DNA of 8,695 nucleotides from CANLBN01 sp034111645 (GTDB lineage: Bacteria > Pseudomonadota > Gammaproteobacteria > Pseudomonadales > Cellvibrionaceae), in NCBI GenBank assembly GCA_034111645.1, contig JAWUWW010000094.1, forward strand, positions 1 to 8,695, written 5' to 3'. Shown here in pieces: positions 1 to 7,259 of this stretch. Every line of letters starts with the position of its first letter. Positions within the stretch are counted from its first letter, which is position 1. Made by a program: the position numbers and the translations under genes. The notes beneath the pieces are model-generated. The model had not been told where the DNA came from, searched no databases, and saw only the letters and a list, made by a program, of their open reading frames with translations.

Positions 1-229
1 AGTGTACTGCTTGTTCAATAATGGCTTTGAAGGCAGCAACACTGGTAGTGCTGAGTAAGCTTTGTGCAGCATAACCGCCGTCATTAAGCCACTTTGGAAT
101 GGTGTTCTTTAGCGCGCCCAGGTAACTTTGAATGGTACGTGGTGACTTGCCCAAACCACCTGCCCATAGTTGATATTGCTGCTCAAAATAATCCATATTG
201 AGGTATTCAGGCGATTTTGAAGTTGGCAA
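1..229 (-). CDS. N-terminal part of a fourth operon gene; integrase-like helical N terminus, product unknown
   Basis: Partial gene, cut by the left window edge; 76 residues are visible. It begins 49 nt after the stop of the receiver gene with no terminator-like structure between, so it is probably cotranscribed. I chose a TTG start at 227-229 because an AGAGGGA ribosome binding site (about 238-244) sits 8 nt upstream. The alternative ATG at 194-196 has no purine-rich sequence before it. An in-frame TAA lies about 30 nt upstream of the TTG. The visible protein contains SPRTIQSYLGALK followed by more predicted helix. This resembles the SAM-like DNA-binding N terminus of tyrosine integrases, and similar helical starts occur in some HNH-type nucleases. 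The catalytic part is outside the window, so no activity can be assigned. Its position as last visible gene after a methyltransferase makes a nuclease or other effector plausible, but that is inference. Confidence 0.6.
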   Translation of the reverse strand, partial: MPTSKSPEYLNMDYFEQQYQLWAGGLGKSPRTIQSYLGALKNTIPKWLNDGGYAAQSLLSTTSVAAFKAIIEQAVH

Positions 230-278
230 AATAATTTCCCTCTGAATTATCAATGTTAGTAGGCATTAAATGCTTTCG

Positions 279-2042
279 CTAACTACTAATATAATCCAAA
301 CCAATACGAGTAAATTCTCCACCTAGTTTATGCATCAAATTAAGTGCATATTCATATCTTAGCTGTGCTTCTATATGACAGTCCCAAGATTTTACAATCA
401 AGGAGTCATCGTCCCCTTCCTGTACACCGAACTTTGAAACTCTTAGGGTTGATATTCCAACTTCATTTTTGTTGAATTTGCCCTTTGAATCAGCTAAGAA
501 GAGGCTCCAGTGTGGAGCCGAGTTACTTTTTTCAATAAATTTGAATTGTCTAATATCGTCTTTATCCTTCGGATCGGGAATAAAAACAATACTATTTGAA
601 TTAATGTCTTCCTCTGTTAAAAGACTATTATTTTCAAAAATCCTTACTGCTATAAAAGGCTTTTTGTCACCAATTTCCCCATAAATTCCATGAGACTTTT
701 GACTAGGAACTAAATCACAGATGGGTGAAAGACAAACCCATTTTTCTCCGTCGATGTCTAGAATATGACCTGGAGCAAGATGCCAGCCAGCAACTTTCGG
801 ATAACAAGATACATAGGCATTGAATTTTTTTATAGATAAGATTTTATATTTTTGATTGGTTAAATCTACTCCATAGTGCTCTTGGTAATGGCTGTTTTCT
901 AATTCATCATTTCTATCTTTATCAACAACTTTTTCCACAAATGCAGTTACTTCATCCTGTACAGCATTTGCAAGATGCTCAATCTTACGGACTATTTGCG
1001 CGTCAGTTTTTGAACGTCTTGCAGCCCCTTCATCGTCCGCATATAAGTGTTGATAAAACTTTGCATGTACAAGTCTATCATTGAGAGCACGATCTTCCGC
1101 AATAACCCCTTTACTATCCAGTACTGCTCGCAGTTTTGCTGACAATAGCCTTGATGGGTTTGGTCCCCAAGCTTTAAGCGCTTTTAATAATTCCTCAAGC
1201 AAATTAATTTCATCATGTTTTTGTACAAAAGTAATAAAGCCTTTATCTGTACGTATCCATAATGGATTACCCGCAAAATCATTTGCCCAATTTACATTAC
1301 ATCCTTCAACTTGACCAAACAAAGCAGCATTTCGGTCTTCAAAATTTGAAATAGCCCATAAAAAAATTTCGTTAGGAACTCTTCTTTCCCATCCATTGGA
1401 TTTGACAAGCGAATCGAACTCAGTAAACGGAGCTACACCCTCTCTTACCTTTTTAAGAGTGCAACTGTTGGAGCTATGCCTAAAAGCTATGTATTGATTA
1501 AAACCTACAGCATCAGTTATTTTTTTTAGAATATTCGGATCTCGATCTTCTGCATCTTCGACTACTTCCTTTCCACTCTGAATCAGTCTAATGTCACTTT
1601 CAGTACGTTGACAAGCAGGTATTAACGACAAAAGTACTTTTTCAAAAGGAGAAGAAGGGTTAGATGAAGTGTGTACTACAATTAAATTAAAGTGATCATT
1701 TGCCAAAACTTCTTTAACTATATCTACCGCTTTTTCACCGTTATCCTTTAATTCATAATCTAGAATAAGTAGATCAGATTGATGGAGATATTTTGCCAAC
1801 TTTTCGCTTACATCTAGTTCGCCATCATGTACATCAACAATTAATGCTGGCTGTTCTCTACGAAATCCATTTATTACGTTCAATACACTCTTGGGATTTT
1901 CATAAGTCCTATTGGGTGCCCTTGAAATTTGGTCATTTAAAATCTGCTCAATTGTTGGATATTTATCATCAACAATAAGCACCGATCTAATTGGGTCTAT
2001 AAAGGCTTCTTTAATAAATTCCCCATAAGCTTCAGCGGGCAT
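279..2042 (-). CDS. Receiver-domain protein with a large uncharacterised C-terminal region (response-regulator-like)
   Basis: 587 residues. Residues about 20-130 look like a receiver domain: acidic pair D25-D26 in VLIVDD, probable phospho-accepting D95 in LLILDYEL, and the switch Thr/Ser at T125-S126 in VVHTSS. The gap between the acidic pair and D95 is about 69 residues, longer than the roughly 40-45 usual in CheY-like domains, so there is an insertion. I cannot place the conserved Lys-Pro confidently. Residues about 200-400 are mostly helical and unrecognised. Residues about 400-560 look beta-rich and contain LDIDGEKWVCLSPICDL, a pattern reminiscent of CDL-motif regions in bacterial conflict proteins (weak recognition). 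No helix-turn-helix is evident, so it is not an ordinary transcription factor. The ATG at 2040-2042 overlaps the upstream gene by 11 nt and has GGGAG six bases before it, indicating translational coupling. It is the likely signalling partner of the upstream kinase-like protein. Confidence 0.8.
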   Translation of the reverse strand: MPAEAYGEFIKEAFIDPIRSVLIVDDKYPTIEQILNDQISRAPNRTYENPKSVLNVINGFRREQPALIVDVHDGELDVSEKLAKYLHQSDLLILDYELKDNGEKAVDIVKEVLANDHFNLIVVHTSSNPSSPFEKVLLSLIPACQRTESDIRLIQSGKEVVEDAEDRDPNILKKITDAVGFNQYIAFRHSSNSCTLKKVREGVAPFTEFDSLVKSNGWERRVPNEIFLWAISNFEDRNAALFGQVEGCNVNWANDFAGNPLWIRTDKGFITFVQKHDEINLLEELLKALKAWGPNPSRLLSAKLRAVLDSKGVIAEDRALNDRLVHAKFYQHLYADDEGAARRSKTDAQIVRKIEHLANAVQDEVTAFVEKVVDKDRNDELENSHYQEHYGVDLTNQKYKILSIKKFNAYVSCYPKVAGWHLAPGHILDIDGEKWVCLSPICDLVPSQKSHGIYGEIGDKKPFIAVRIFENNSLLTEEDINSNSIVFIPDPKDKDDIRQFKFIEKSNSAPHWSLFLADSKGKFNKNEVGISTLRVSKFGVQEGDDDSLIVKSWDCHIEAQLRYEYALNLMHKLGGEFTRIGLDYISS

Positions 2043-5010
2043 ATTCAGCTCCCTTGAATTTAATTACAAAATTCGCACCTGACAACAATCCGGCTGAGAC
2101 TTTCTCTTCATAATGTATTCTATGTCCAGCTGCAGCTAAATTAGCTTTAGCGAGGTAAAGGCCAACACCACGTCCGCCGCGAAGTTTCTTAGTGAAAAAT
2201 AGCGAAAACAGTTTACGTACATCCATTTCGTCTACACCAGGCCCATTGTCAGATACAACAACTTCATCATTGAATATCCCTAATCTAATTTCTTTGTTCA
2301 CTTGATCCATATTACCAACCCAAAACATACTATTGTTGACTAGGTTAATAAAAACCGGGAATAGCCTGGCAGGTTGATCAAATACCCTAAAATCCAAGAA
2401 TAATTTGGTTGCAGAAAACTTGATATCTTTGCGTTCCAATAAAGTGCTATAAAATGAAGTGACGTAATTAAAAATGTCTTGTCCAGTAATCCACTTTTGA
2501 ACTTTTTCACCGGATAACTTAAGTGGAGATAGAAAACGTAGTTGGTTTGTTAGTCCTTCATAACCTATACGAATATCGGCAACCGCATCTATATTTTGTT
2601 CTAGTTTTGATAATTTACCGATGCCTCGACCAATCATTTCGTCATAGGATTGCAGTTCATGGCCTAAAATTTCTACTGAAATACCAAGTTGTGCCAACCC
2701 ATTTAAACGGTCAAGTTCAACTCTTAGATCGTCATTTTCTTCGGTGCTGTCAATTGCTAAAAATTCAAGATCAATACTTTCAGTTAAGCTATCAAGCGCT
2801 CTAATGTAAGACTCGAAAATATCTTCATTTTCCATATCTAATGTTGAACGCCACACTTCCATTAATTCACTTGCTTCTGACAATGGCATGTCACCACGTT
2901 CTACTCGACCGACAAGTGGTAATGCTTTTGCGTGAAATAGCTTATTCCTTTCGTCTATCAGGTTTTTAATTCTATCCTGCTCATGTTCCTGTAATTGTTT
3001 AATATTCGACTGCCATTTACGAATCCTGCTATGCAATTGCGCTGCATTGCGTTGTAACTGTTTCTCGATTAATTCTTGCGGATTAGCTGGCTTAATTGAT
3101 TGAATGGCCGATTCTATTTTTTCAGAAAATCGACTAATAATTTCATTAGTTTCTGAAATTTTTGCACGATACTCACTATATTCGTCTTCTATGCTTCCTA
3201 AATTCTGTGGAGCCCCAGGTAAGCGGAAACCAGTTAAAGCAGTCCTCTGTTGATCAAGCTTTTCTTGAGCAATACTAATATCTTCAACTGACTTTATTTC
3301 CAAACTCTGCTCTGTAAGAACCAGTTCATTGAGAAAACTTGGTAAGTCCTTACTAATAGCTTTCAGTTTTGTTCTGAACTGCGACCTTTGCTTTTTTCGA
3401 AGCTTATTTCGTTCTTCATTGGCTTTAGCATGTTTATTTGATGATTGGATAGTAGGTAATAACTCTTGCCGGATTTCAGAAGCGTGACCAAAATAGTCTC
3501 TTGCTGTTTGCTTTAAAATATTCTCAACTAATTTTTTAAGAGTTTTAGCGGCTACACTATCTATAAAACCTTCTCGACCTGCTTTATCACGCAAATTGGG
3601 ATTATTTTCTCGACTTAAAGCAACACGACCAAACATCTTTCGCGCGTTCCAATATTCCCTACCAGCGTGACTAGTTCTTCTAGTTTCAATTTCAAAAAAG
3701 TCGTTATCTTCACGCCCAAAAGGTAATAGGCGAAGACTATTTCTAAAAACTAAAAAACCAGCATAACGCTCTGATAAACCATCCAAACGGTTAAATTCAG
3801 CAGCAGACAATACTGAGTTTTTTCTATCCCGCTCATAACCAGCTATATAAATATCTATAGGGCCAACAAGCCAATCTTTACGCTTATGTATTTTTAGATC
3901 TTTAGGTGGTTGAATTAGATAATCAGATCCAATTTTCAACCATTCACCGAAGGCTTTTACTTGACCATGGAAGACGCCTTGCCCATCAATGGTGCCTTCA
4001 ACAATATGTTCAGCAATATCTGTTTCTTTACGACTAAACTCTAATTCAGTCCCTACAATATACCTAGAACGATTAGCATAGTGCGCGCGAACTGAGTATA
4101 TAAATTGAGGGTCTACATCGTTAGCACCAGGATTTATGGGATTTAGATATGGGTCAACAAAACTAGACAACGTTTCAAAAATACGAGATTTAGCATCTTT
4201 TATGGTGACGTCATCTGAAATATCATCAATCAATGCTCTTAGGTCATAATTAATTCCAGACACCAGCATGATAGTTCCTTGCGCTTTGCCGCCGCCCCAC
4301 AACTGCCAATCACTAAAATGCCTTTCTGTAAAACGAGTGTTAATGATGGTTTGAGCAATTTTTTCAGATGGTGGGGACTCGTTGCTTCCCTCTTCCTGTG
4401 AATCAATTACATACTTATCATACGCAGCCCATGCGGCCTCAATTCTATGTTTGCTTGCGGCATCTCCAGCACTTCCCCATATGTTGGCCGTTAATCCTTC
4501 GAATAAACCCGGTAGGTGTTCAAATATTTGTTCTTTGTCTTCAAACTGTACAACGGGAATCTTAATATCAGATAAAGTTAAAAATGGATTTTCAAAAATA
4601 CGCCAGTCAATTAAGGCAGCAACAAACTTTTGACTTTTTCGCTTTGACACAATTAGAAACAAAGGCCCCAAGTTAGCAGACGATAAACGTCCTATGCCTT
4701 TTTGCCCCTGCTTTGTTCTAGGCCATAATCCATTGCGATCTTTATTTGGAGTTTGTTCATCACTAAATTTTGATTCTGTACCAACAACCAACCAACGTTC
4801 AACAAACTCCTCATAGCTCATGCCATGGCCATCATCGACTATGGTTGCTACCGGTTCGGCACCATCATAAATATTTAGTTCTACAGATTCGGCATATGCA
4901 TCATAAGCGTTCTTCCAAAGCTCAGAGATAGCAGTTGGACAATCTGCAATCTGCTCTCTGCCAAGGTGATCTATGGTTCTTGCTTGTGTTCGAAAAGCGA
5001 TTGATTCCAT
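2032..5010 (-). CDS. Double-GHKL ATPase: MORC/MutL-like N-terminal ATPase fused to a histidine-kinase-like C terminus
   Basis: 992 residues. The N terminus has GHKL/MORC-type ATP-binding motifs: ELWKNAYDAYA (E30, N34, D37), DDGHGM (59-64) and GQKGIGRLSS (102-111). An S5-like and linker region follows. Residues about 520-760 are rich in Lys, Glu and Gln and look largely coiled-coil. A histidine-kinase-like H-box appears at VEILGHELQSY, with H784 the candidate phospho-acceptor. A second ATP-binding module follows: N box INLVNNS (888-894), G1 box SDNGPGV (920-926), F-box-like LFSLFFTKK and G2 box GGRGVGL (945-951). No membrane segment or signal peptide is visible, so it is presumably cytoplasmic. 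MORC-like ATPases in restriction-modification loci are established family knowledge. Kinase activity towards the receiver protein encoded next is inferred from motifs and adjacency. The ATG overlaps the methyltransferase stop by 1 nt (TAATG), indicating coupled translation. A paraMORC ATPase whose C-terminal module is only structural is the main alternative. Confidence 0.88.
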   Translation of the reverse strand: MESIAFRTQARTIDHLGREQIADCPTAISELWKNAYDAYAESVELNIYDGAEPVATIVDDGHGMSYEEFVERWLVVGTESKFSDEQTPNKDRNGLWPRTKQGQKGIGRLSSANLGPLFLIVSKRKSQKFVAALIDWRIFENPFLTLSDIKIPVVQFEDKEQIFEHLPGLFEGLTANIWGSAGDAASKHRIEAAWAAYDKYVIDSQEEGSNESPPSEKIAQTIINTRFTERHFSDWQLWGGGKAQGTIMLVSGINYDLRALIDDISDDVTIKDAKSRIFETLSSFVDPYLNPINPGANDVDPQFIYSVRAHYANRSRYIVGTELEFSRKETDIAEHIVEGTIDGQGVFHGQVKAFGEWLKIGSDYLIQPPKDLKIHKRKDWLVGPIDIYIAGYERDRKNSVLSAAEFNRLDGLSERYAGFLVFRNSLRLLPFGREDNDFFEIETRRTSHAGREYWNARKMFGRVALSRENNPNLRDKAGREGFIDSVAAKTLKKLVENILKQTARDYFGHASEIRQELLPTIQSSNKHAKANEERNKLRKKQRSQFRTKLKAISKDLPSFLNELVLTEQSLEIKSVEDISIAQEKLDQQRTALTGFRLPGAPQNLGSIEDEYSEYRAKISETNEIISRFSEKIESAIQSIKPANPQELIEKQLQRNAAQLHSRIRKWQSNIKQLQEHEQDRIKNLIDERNKLFHAKALPLVGRVERGDMPLSEASELMEVWRSTLDMENEDIFESYIRALDSLTESIDLEFLAIDSTEENDDLRVELDRLNGLAQLGISVEILGHELQSYDEMIGRGIGKLSKLEQNIDAVADIRIGYEGLTNQLRFLSPLKLSGEKVQKWITGQDIFNYVTSFYSTLLERKDIKFSATKLFLDFRVFDQPARLFPVFINLVNNSMFWVGNMDQVNKEIRLGIFNDEVVVSDNGPGVDEMDVRKLFSLFFTKKLRGGRGVGLYLAKANLAAAGHRIHYEEKVSAGLLSGANFVIKFKGAEYAR

Positions 5011-6134
5011 TATGCGAATTCTTCCATTTCATTTGCAATATTATTGGTGTTTGTCGATGTAGGTATAAGAAGTGTTGTTATGTGTTCAATTATTACCTTG
5101 CCTAATTGAACTGGCACCGCATTACCTATTTGTTTACCCGCAGCAGTCAAACCACCATAAAAAACGAAGTCATCAGGGAAAGTTTGAATTCTTGCTGCCT
5201 GCCTTGCTGTTATACCATGATGTTCAACCGGATGAACAAAACGACCTTTTGAGGGATTGATACAAGCCGTTGTCATTGTGGGTGCAGGTAAATACGGATC
5301 AATTCTGCCATAAACATCTTTGTGCCCATTATGTTTCTTATGACAGGGCAAAACGCGCCCAGAATCCTTTCTACTGCCGCCGTTAATTGGCGTATTCTTA
5401 AACGCTTCAATCAACTCTTGGCCATGATTCATGTGTAGGTTGTTTATGTCATTTACAACTGCTTCGGAAAATACATTCTCACAAGACACCCACGGTAAAA
5501 GGCCTGGAGAGGTGTTTAATATTTTCGAATCCGCATGAGTAGGTGATGGTGGCCAATCAAAATTTGTTGGAACTATGTTTTTTTCCAATCCTAAAATGAA
5601 AACTCTTTTGCGCCGCTGTGGAATGCCGAAGTCTCGAGCATCAATCACCACTGGTTTGAATAGTTCATACCCAGCCTTGGCACCTTCAAGATAAAACTGT
5701 TCAAGATAATCTTTATGGCGTTCCCATAAAATACCCGGTACATTTTCCATCAGAAAAACTCTAGGTTTTACGGTTTTTACAAACTTAAAATAGGTATGAA
5801 TTAAATTATTTCTGGGGTCATCAACCCCCGAATCACAAATTCGATGTGTAGAAAAGCCCTGGCAAGGTGGGCCACCGAGTAGTAAGTCACATCGACTCTT
5901 ATTAGGGAAATGCTCGGCATTCAGTTCTTTAGGGCTTAGGGCTTCAATGTTTTCGCTGTAGATTGTTGTATTTTCAAGACTATATTTATCACAAATATTG
6001 TTTTTGTAGGTAACTACAGCATGTTTGTCATTTTCAACAGCAAATTCCAATTTGAAACCGGCTAAAATAGCAGCCAATGAAAATCCGCCAGCCCCTGCAA
6101 AAAGATCTACTGCCTTAAGCACTGTTAACCCCAA
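5010..6134 (-). CDS. DNA (cytosine-5-)-methyltransferase, restriction-modification type
   Basis: 374 residues. It transfers a methyl group from S-adenosylmethionine to C5 of cytosine in a specific DNA sequence. The conserved motifs appear in the canonical order: I DLFAGAGGFS (10-19), IV GGPPCQGFS (87-95) with catalytic C91, VI ENV (130-132), VIII QRRKR (173-177), IX RQAARIQTFPDDF (311-323) and X GKQIGNAVP (333-341). The target-recognition region between VIII and IX is about 130 residues, normal for a mono-specific enzyme. The sequence specificity cannot be read from it. The start shown is TTG, preceded by in-frame TAA codons and without a good ribosome binding site. A GTG at 6120-6122, giving MLKAVDLFAGAGG, fits the usual short N terminus of the family and may be the real start. 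It heads the operon and overlaps the ATPase gene by 1 nt. It appears complete and active. No cognate restriction enzyme is recognisable within the window. Confidence 0.95.
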   Translation of the reverse strand: MGLTVLKAVDLFAGAGGFSLAAILAGFKLEFAVENDKHAVVTYKNNICDKYSLENTTIYSENIEALSPKELNAEHFPNKSRCDLLLGGPPCQGFSTHRICDSGVDDPRNNLIHTYFKFVKTVKPRVFLMENVPGILWERHKDYLEQFYLEGAKAGYELFKPVVIDARDFGIPQRRKRVFILGLEKNIVPTNFDWPPSPTHADSKILNTSPGLLPWVSCENVFSEAVVNDINNLHMNHGQELIEAFKNTPINGGSRKDSGRVLPCHKKHNGHKDVYGRIDPYLPAPTMTTACINPSKGRFVHPVEHHGITARQAARIQTFPDDFVFYGGLTAAGKQIGNAVPVQLGKVIIEHITTLLIPTSTNTNNIANEMEEFA

Positions 6135-6190
6135 AGTATTTTTATTATTATCTTACTGCCAACGATAATTGGTGACATTTTCATTGATTC

Positions 6191-6211
6191 TTAGTCTGAC
6201 TTGCTGACTAA
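6191..6211. promoter_or_regulatory. Candidate operator-like inverted repeat upstream of the methyltransferase operon
   Basis: TTAGTC and GACTAA form perfect 6-bp arms separated by 9 nt, centred about 67 bp upstream of the annotated methyltransferase start. The surrounding DNA is AT-rich. A TTGGCA hexamer lies downstream towards the gene, 17 nt from a weak ATACTT, but that -10 candidate nearly abuts the start codon, so I do not call a promoter. No controller-protein gene is visible in the window. The arms are short enough to arise by chance. Confidence 0.2.
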
Positions 6212-6340
6212 AAACCAAATGACTTCTTATCTATATATTTAATGTTAATTTATTACCCACTCGGAAGCCATAACAAAGCGAGCATATTTTCGACATGTGG
6301 CAAATTAGAGGGCGTAGAACAATACTAAACTCATTTTTTT

Positions 6341-6435
6341 GGCGGCGCAGCTGCTGCTTTTGACTTTGCCTCGACTCTAAGTTCGCCAATTATTAATGAG
6401 ATTTAGTAGGTCAATTCACACGGACGTGAATTGAG
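6341..6435. repeat. Repeat copy A: GC-rich box plus 9-bp hairpin
   Basis: A 34-bp box (6341-6374, GGCGGC...CCTCGA) is followed, after a 32-nt segment, by a 29-bp hairpin unit (6407-6435). The hairpin is TCAATTCAC (6411-6419), a 6-nt loop and GTGAATTGA (6426-6434), a perfect 9-bp stem. The same two modules occur in the same order in copy B, about 340 bp away. The boxes match at 27 of 34 positions and the hairpin units at 21 of 29. On the minus strand the box keeps an open frame reading EAKSKAAAAPPK, which is closely similar in copy B. Confidence 0.6.
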
Positions 6436-6504
6436 TCGCAGTATGCCGGGAGTATATTAAGACGACCTGCTAAATCACATTAATAATTGAGAACCTGCGG
6501 AGTC
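6373..6504. repeat. 132-bp imperfect palindrome with nested hairpin
   Basis: The core arms, 6387-6412 and 6464-6489, are 26 bp and complementary with only two mismatches. Pairing resumes outward through GTTC/GAAC (6381-6384 with 6491-6494) and GACTC/GAGTC (6373-6377 with 6500-6504). The central part contains the 9-bp hairpin at 6411-6434 and a GTCG/CGAC pairing (6435-6438 with 6463-6466). Overall it could fold as a branched cruciform or as a structured RNA. The size and architecture fit a MITE-like non-autonomous element or a structured recombination site, but no known family is recognised. Confidence 0.7.
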
Positions 6505-6685
6505 AGATTCGTTGAAAAGTAGAAATCAGATGAGGAATTGAATCTCCATATTTAAGCGACAATTCCTTTACCCTATTAAAAACAAGGTGTACTAACTCCA
6601 AATCACTTGGCATAAATACTCATACCAATTAAATGTAACTCATTGTTTTTAATACTTTTATCTAAGTACGCGCAGCACATGCTTC

Positions 6686-6759
6686 GGCGGCACAGCGGCT
6701 GCTCTTGATCTGCCCTCGAATGAATGCTCGTAGGTTAATTTGCAAGGATGCAATTTGAG
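6686..6759. repeat. Repeat copy B: GC-rich box plus covarying hairpin
   Basis: This is the second, diverged copy of the repeat at 6341-6435. The 34-bp box is 6686-6719 and the hairpin unit is 6731-6759, with only 11 nt between them instead of 32. Relative to copy A, two stem pairs have changed on both sides (C:G to T:A and A:T to G:C), so pairing is preserved. The inner stem is TGCA/TGCA. The minus-strand frame through the box reads EGRSRAAAVPPK and continues to HVLRVLR before a stop, paralleling copy A. It lacks the long palindrome arms seen around copy A. Confidence 0.55.
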
Positions 6760-7183
6760 GCTGATGCAACCCGTTCTAAATGGTCAATCACACGTCCATG
6801 ATGAGCCGCACCCAATCTCGACGTCTCGACAACTGGAACGCCAGCCCTAATCAATGGGGCCACCCATTAGCCAGCCGGTGTCAATAAAGCGTCAGTAATC
6901 GGAGCGCCCAAGCAAGCATAAAGTTATGTGACTCTGCTTCGGTGTACCGGTTGTATTATTCGCAATATTTGTTTTTCTATTGGTCGTGCTGGATAAATAT
7001 CCGCAACAGTCACCCATCTGGATCTAGGTCGAGAAATACTTCTTCCTTCCCCCACGTACCTAAGTACGCCACAAAAACCTCAGTTCCCCATGTTATCCAA
7101 TGCGATATTACGCACAGAGTAAGTGGCTAAGCTTGCACTTTCCAGACCCAAAGTGGCTTAACATGTGGGCGAATAAAAATAAA

Positions 7184-7257
7184 TACCGGCATCATCCTCC
7201 ACTCAGAGTGTGATGGCTTGTTATCCAACCCCGCAAACGGGCTGAATGATGCCAGTA
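7184..7257 (-). terminator. Structured element directly after the transposase; terminator and/or IS110 guide-RNA candidate
   Basis: It begins 2 nt beyond the transposase stop. Arms 7184-7195 and 7246-7257 form a 12-bp stem on the transposase-sense strand; the only non-Watson-Crick pair is a G-U wobble, which favours an RNA role on that strand. The stem encloses two small hairpins, CCCG/CGGG (7230-7241) and CACT/AGTG (7200-7210). Immediately past the stem the minus strand is T-rich (TTTATTTTTATT), as in an intrinsic terminator, although the 50-nt loop is long. IS110-family elements carry a structured bridge RNA in a non-coding end, so this could instead be part of such an RNA. Confidence 0.4.
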
Positions 7258-7259
7258 AA

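Larger units (their letters stand above)
6135..7183. other. Gene-poor, repeat-rich spacer between the operon and the IS110 element
   Basis: About 1.05 kb with no convincing coding region; the longest open frame (about 62 codons, plus strand near 6942-7130) has no ribosome binding site or recognisable protein character. It contains a 132-bp palindrome (6373-6504) and two diverged repeat copies (6341-6435 and 6686-6759). Smaller structures are an AGGAATTG/CAATTCCT hairpin (6533-6567) and a bulged hairpin (6847-6870) flanked by direct CCAGCC copies. AAGTGGCT occurs twice 30 bp apart (7121 and 7151). The mosaic suggests repeated insertions and decay of mobile DNA. Confidence 0.6.

Noticed and set aside
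279..2042. Ordinary transcriptional response regulator
   Set aside because: No helix-turn-helix or known output domain is visible after the receiver, and the protein is far longer than typical regulators.
2523..2804. Plus-strand open frames antisense to the ATPase gene (also 4368-4633)
   Set aside because: Shadows of a strongly supported minus-strand gene; no initiation signals or recognisable products.
6259..6510. Integron attC site or cassette array
   Set aside because: The palindrome has attC-like size, but I could not find a proper pair of RYYYAAC and GTTRRRY core sites at its ends, and no cassette gene or integrase is present.
6942..7130. 62-codon plus-strand open frame in the spacer
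   Set aside because: No ribosome binding site, unusual composition rich in Tyr, Ser, Arg and His, and overlap with repeats; probably chance.
6135..7259. CRISPR array
   Set aside because: Repeats occur in only two diverged copies with irregular spacing; there are no regular spacers and no cas genes.
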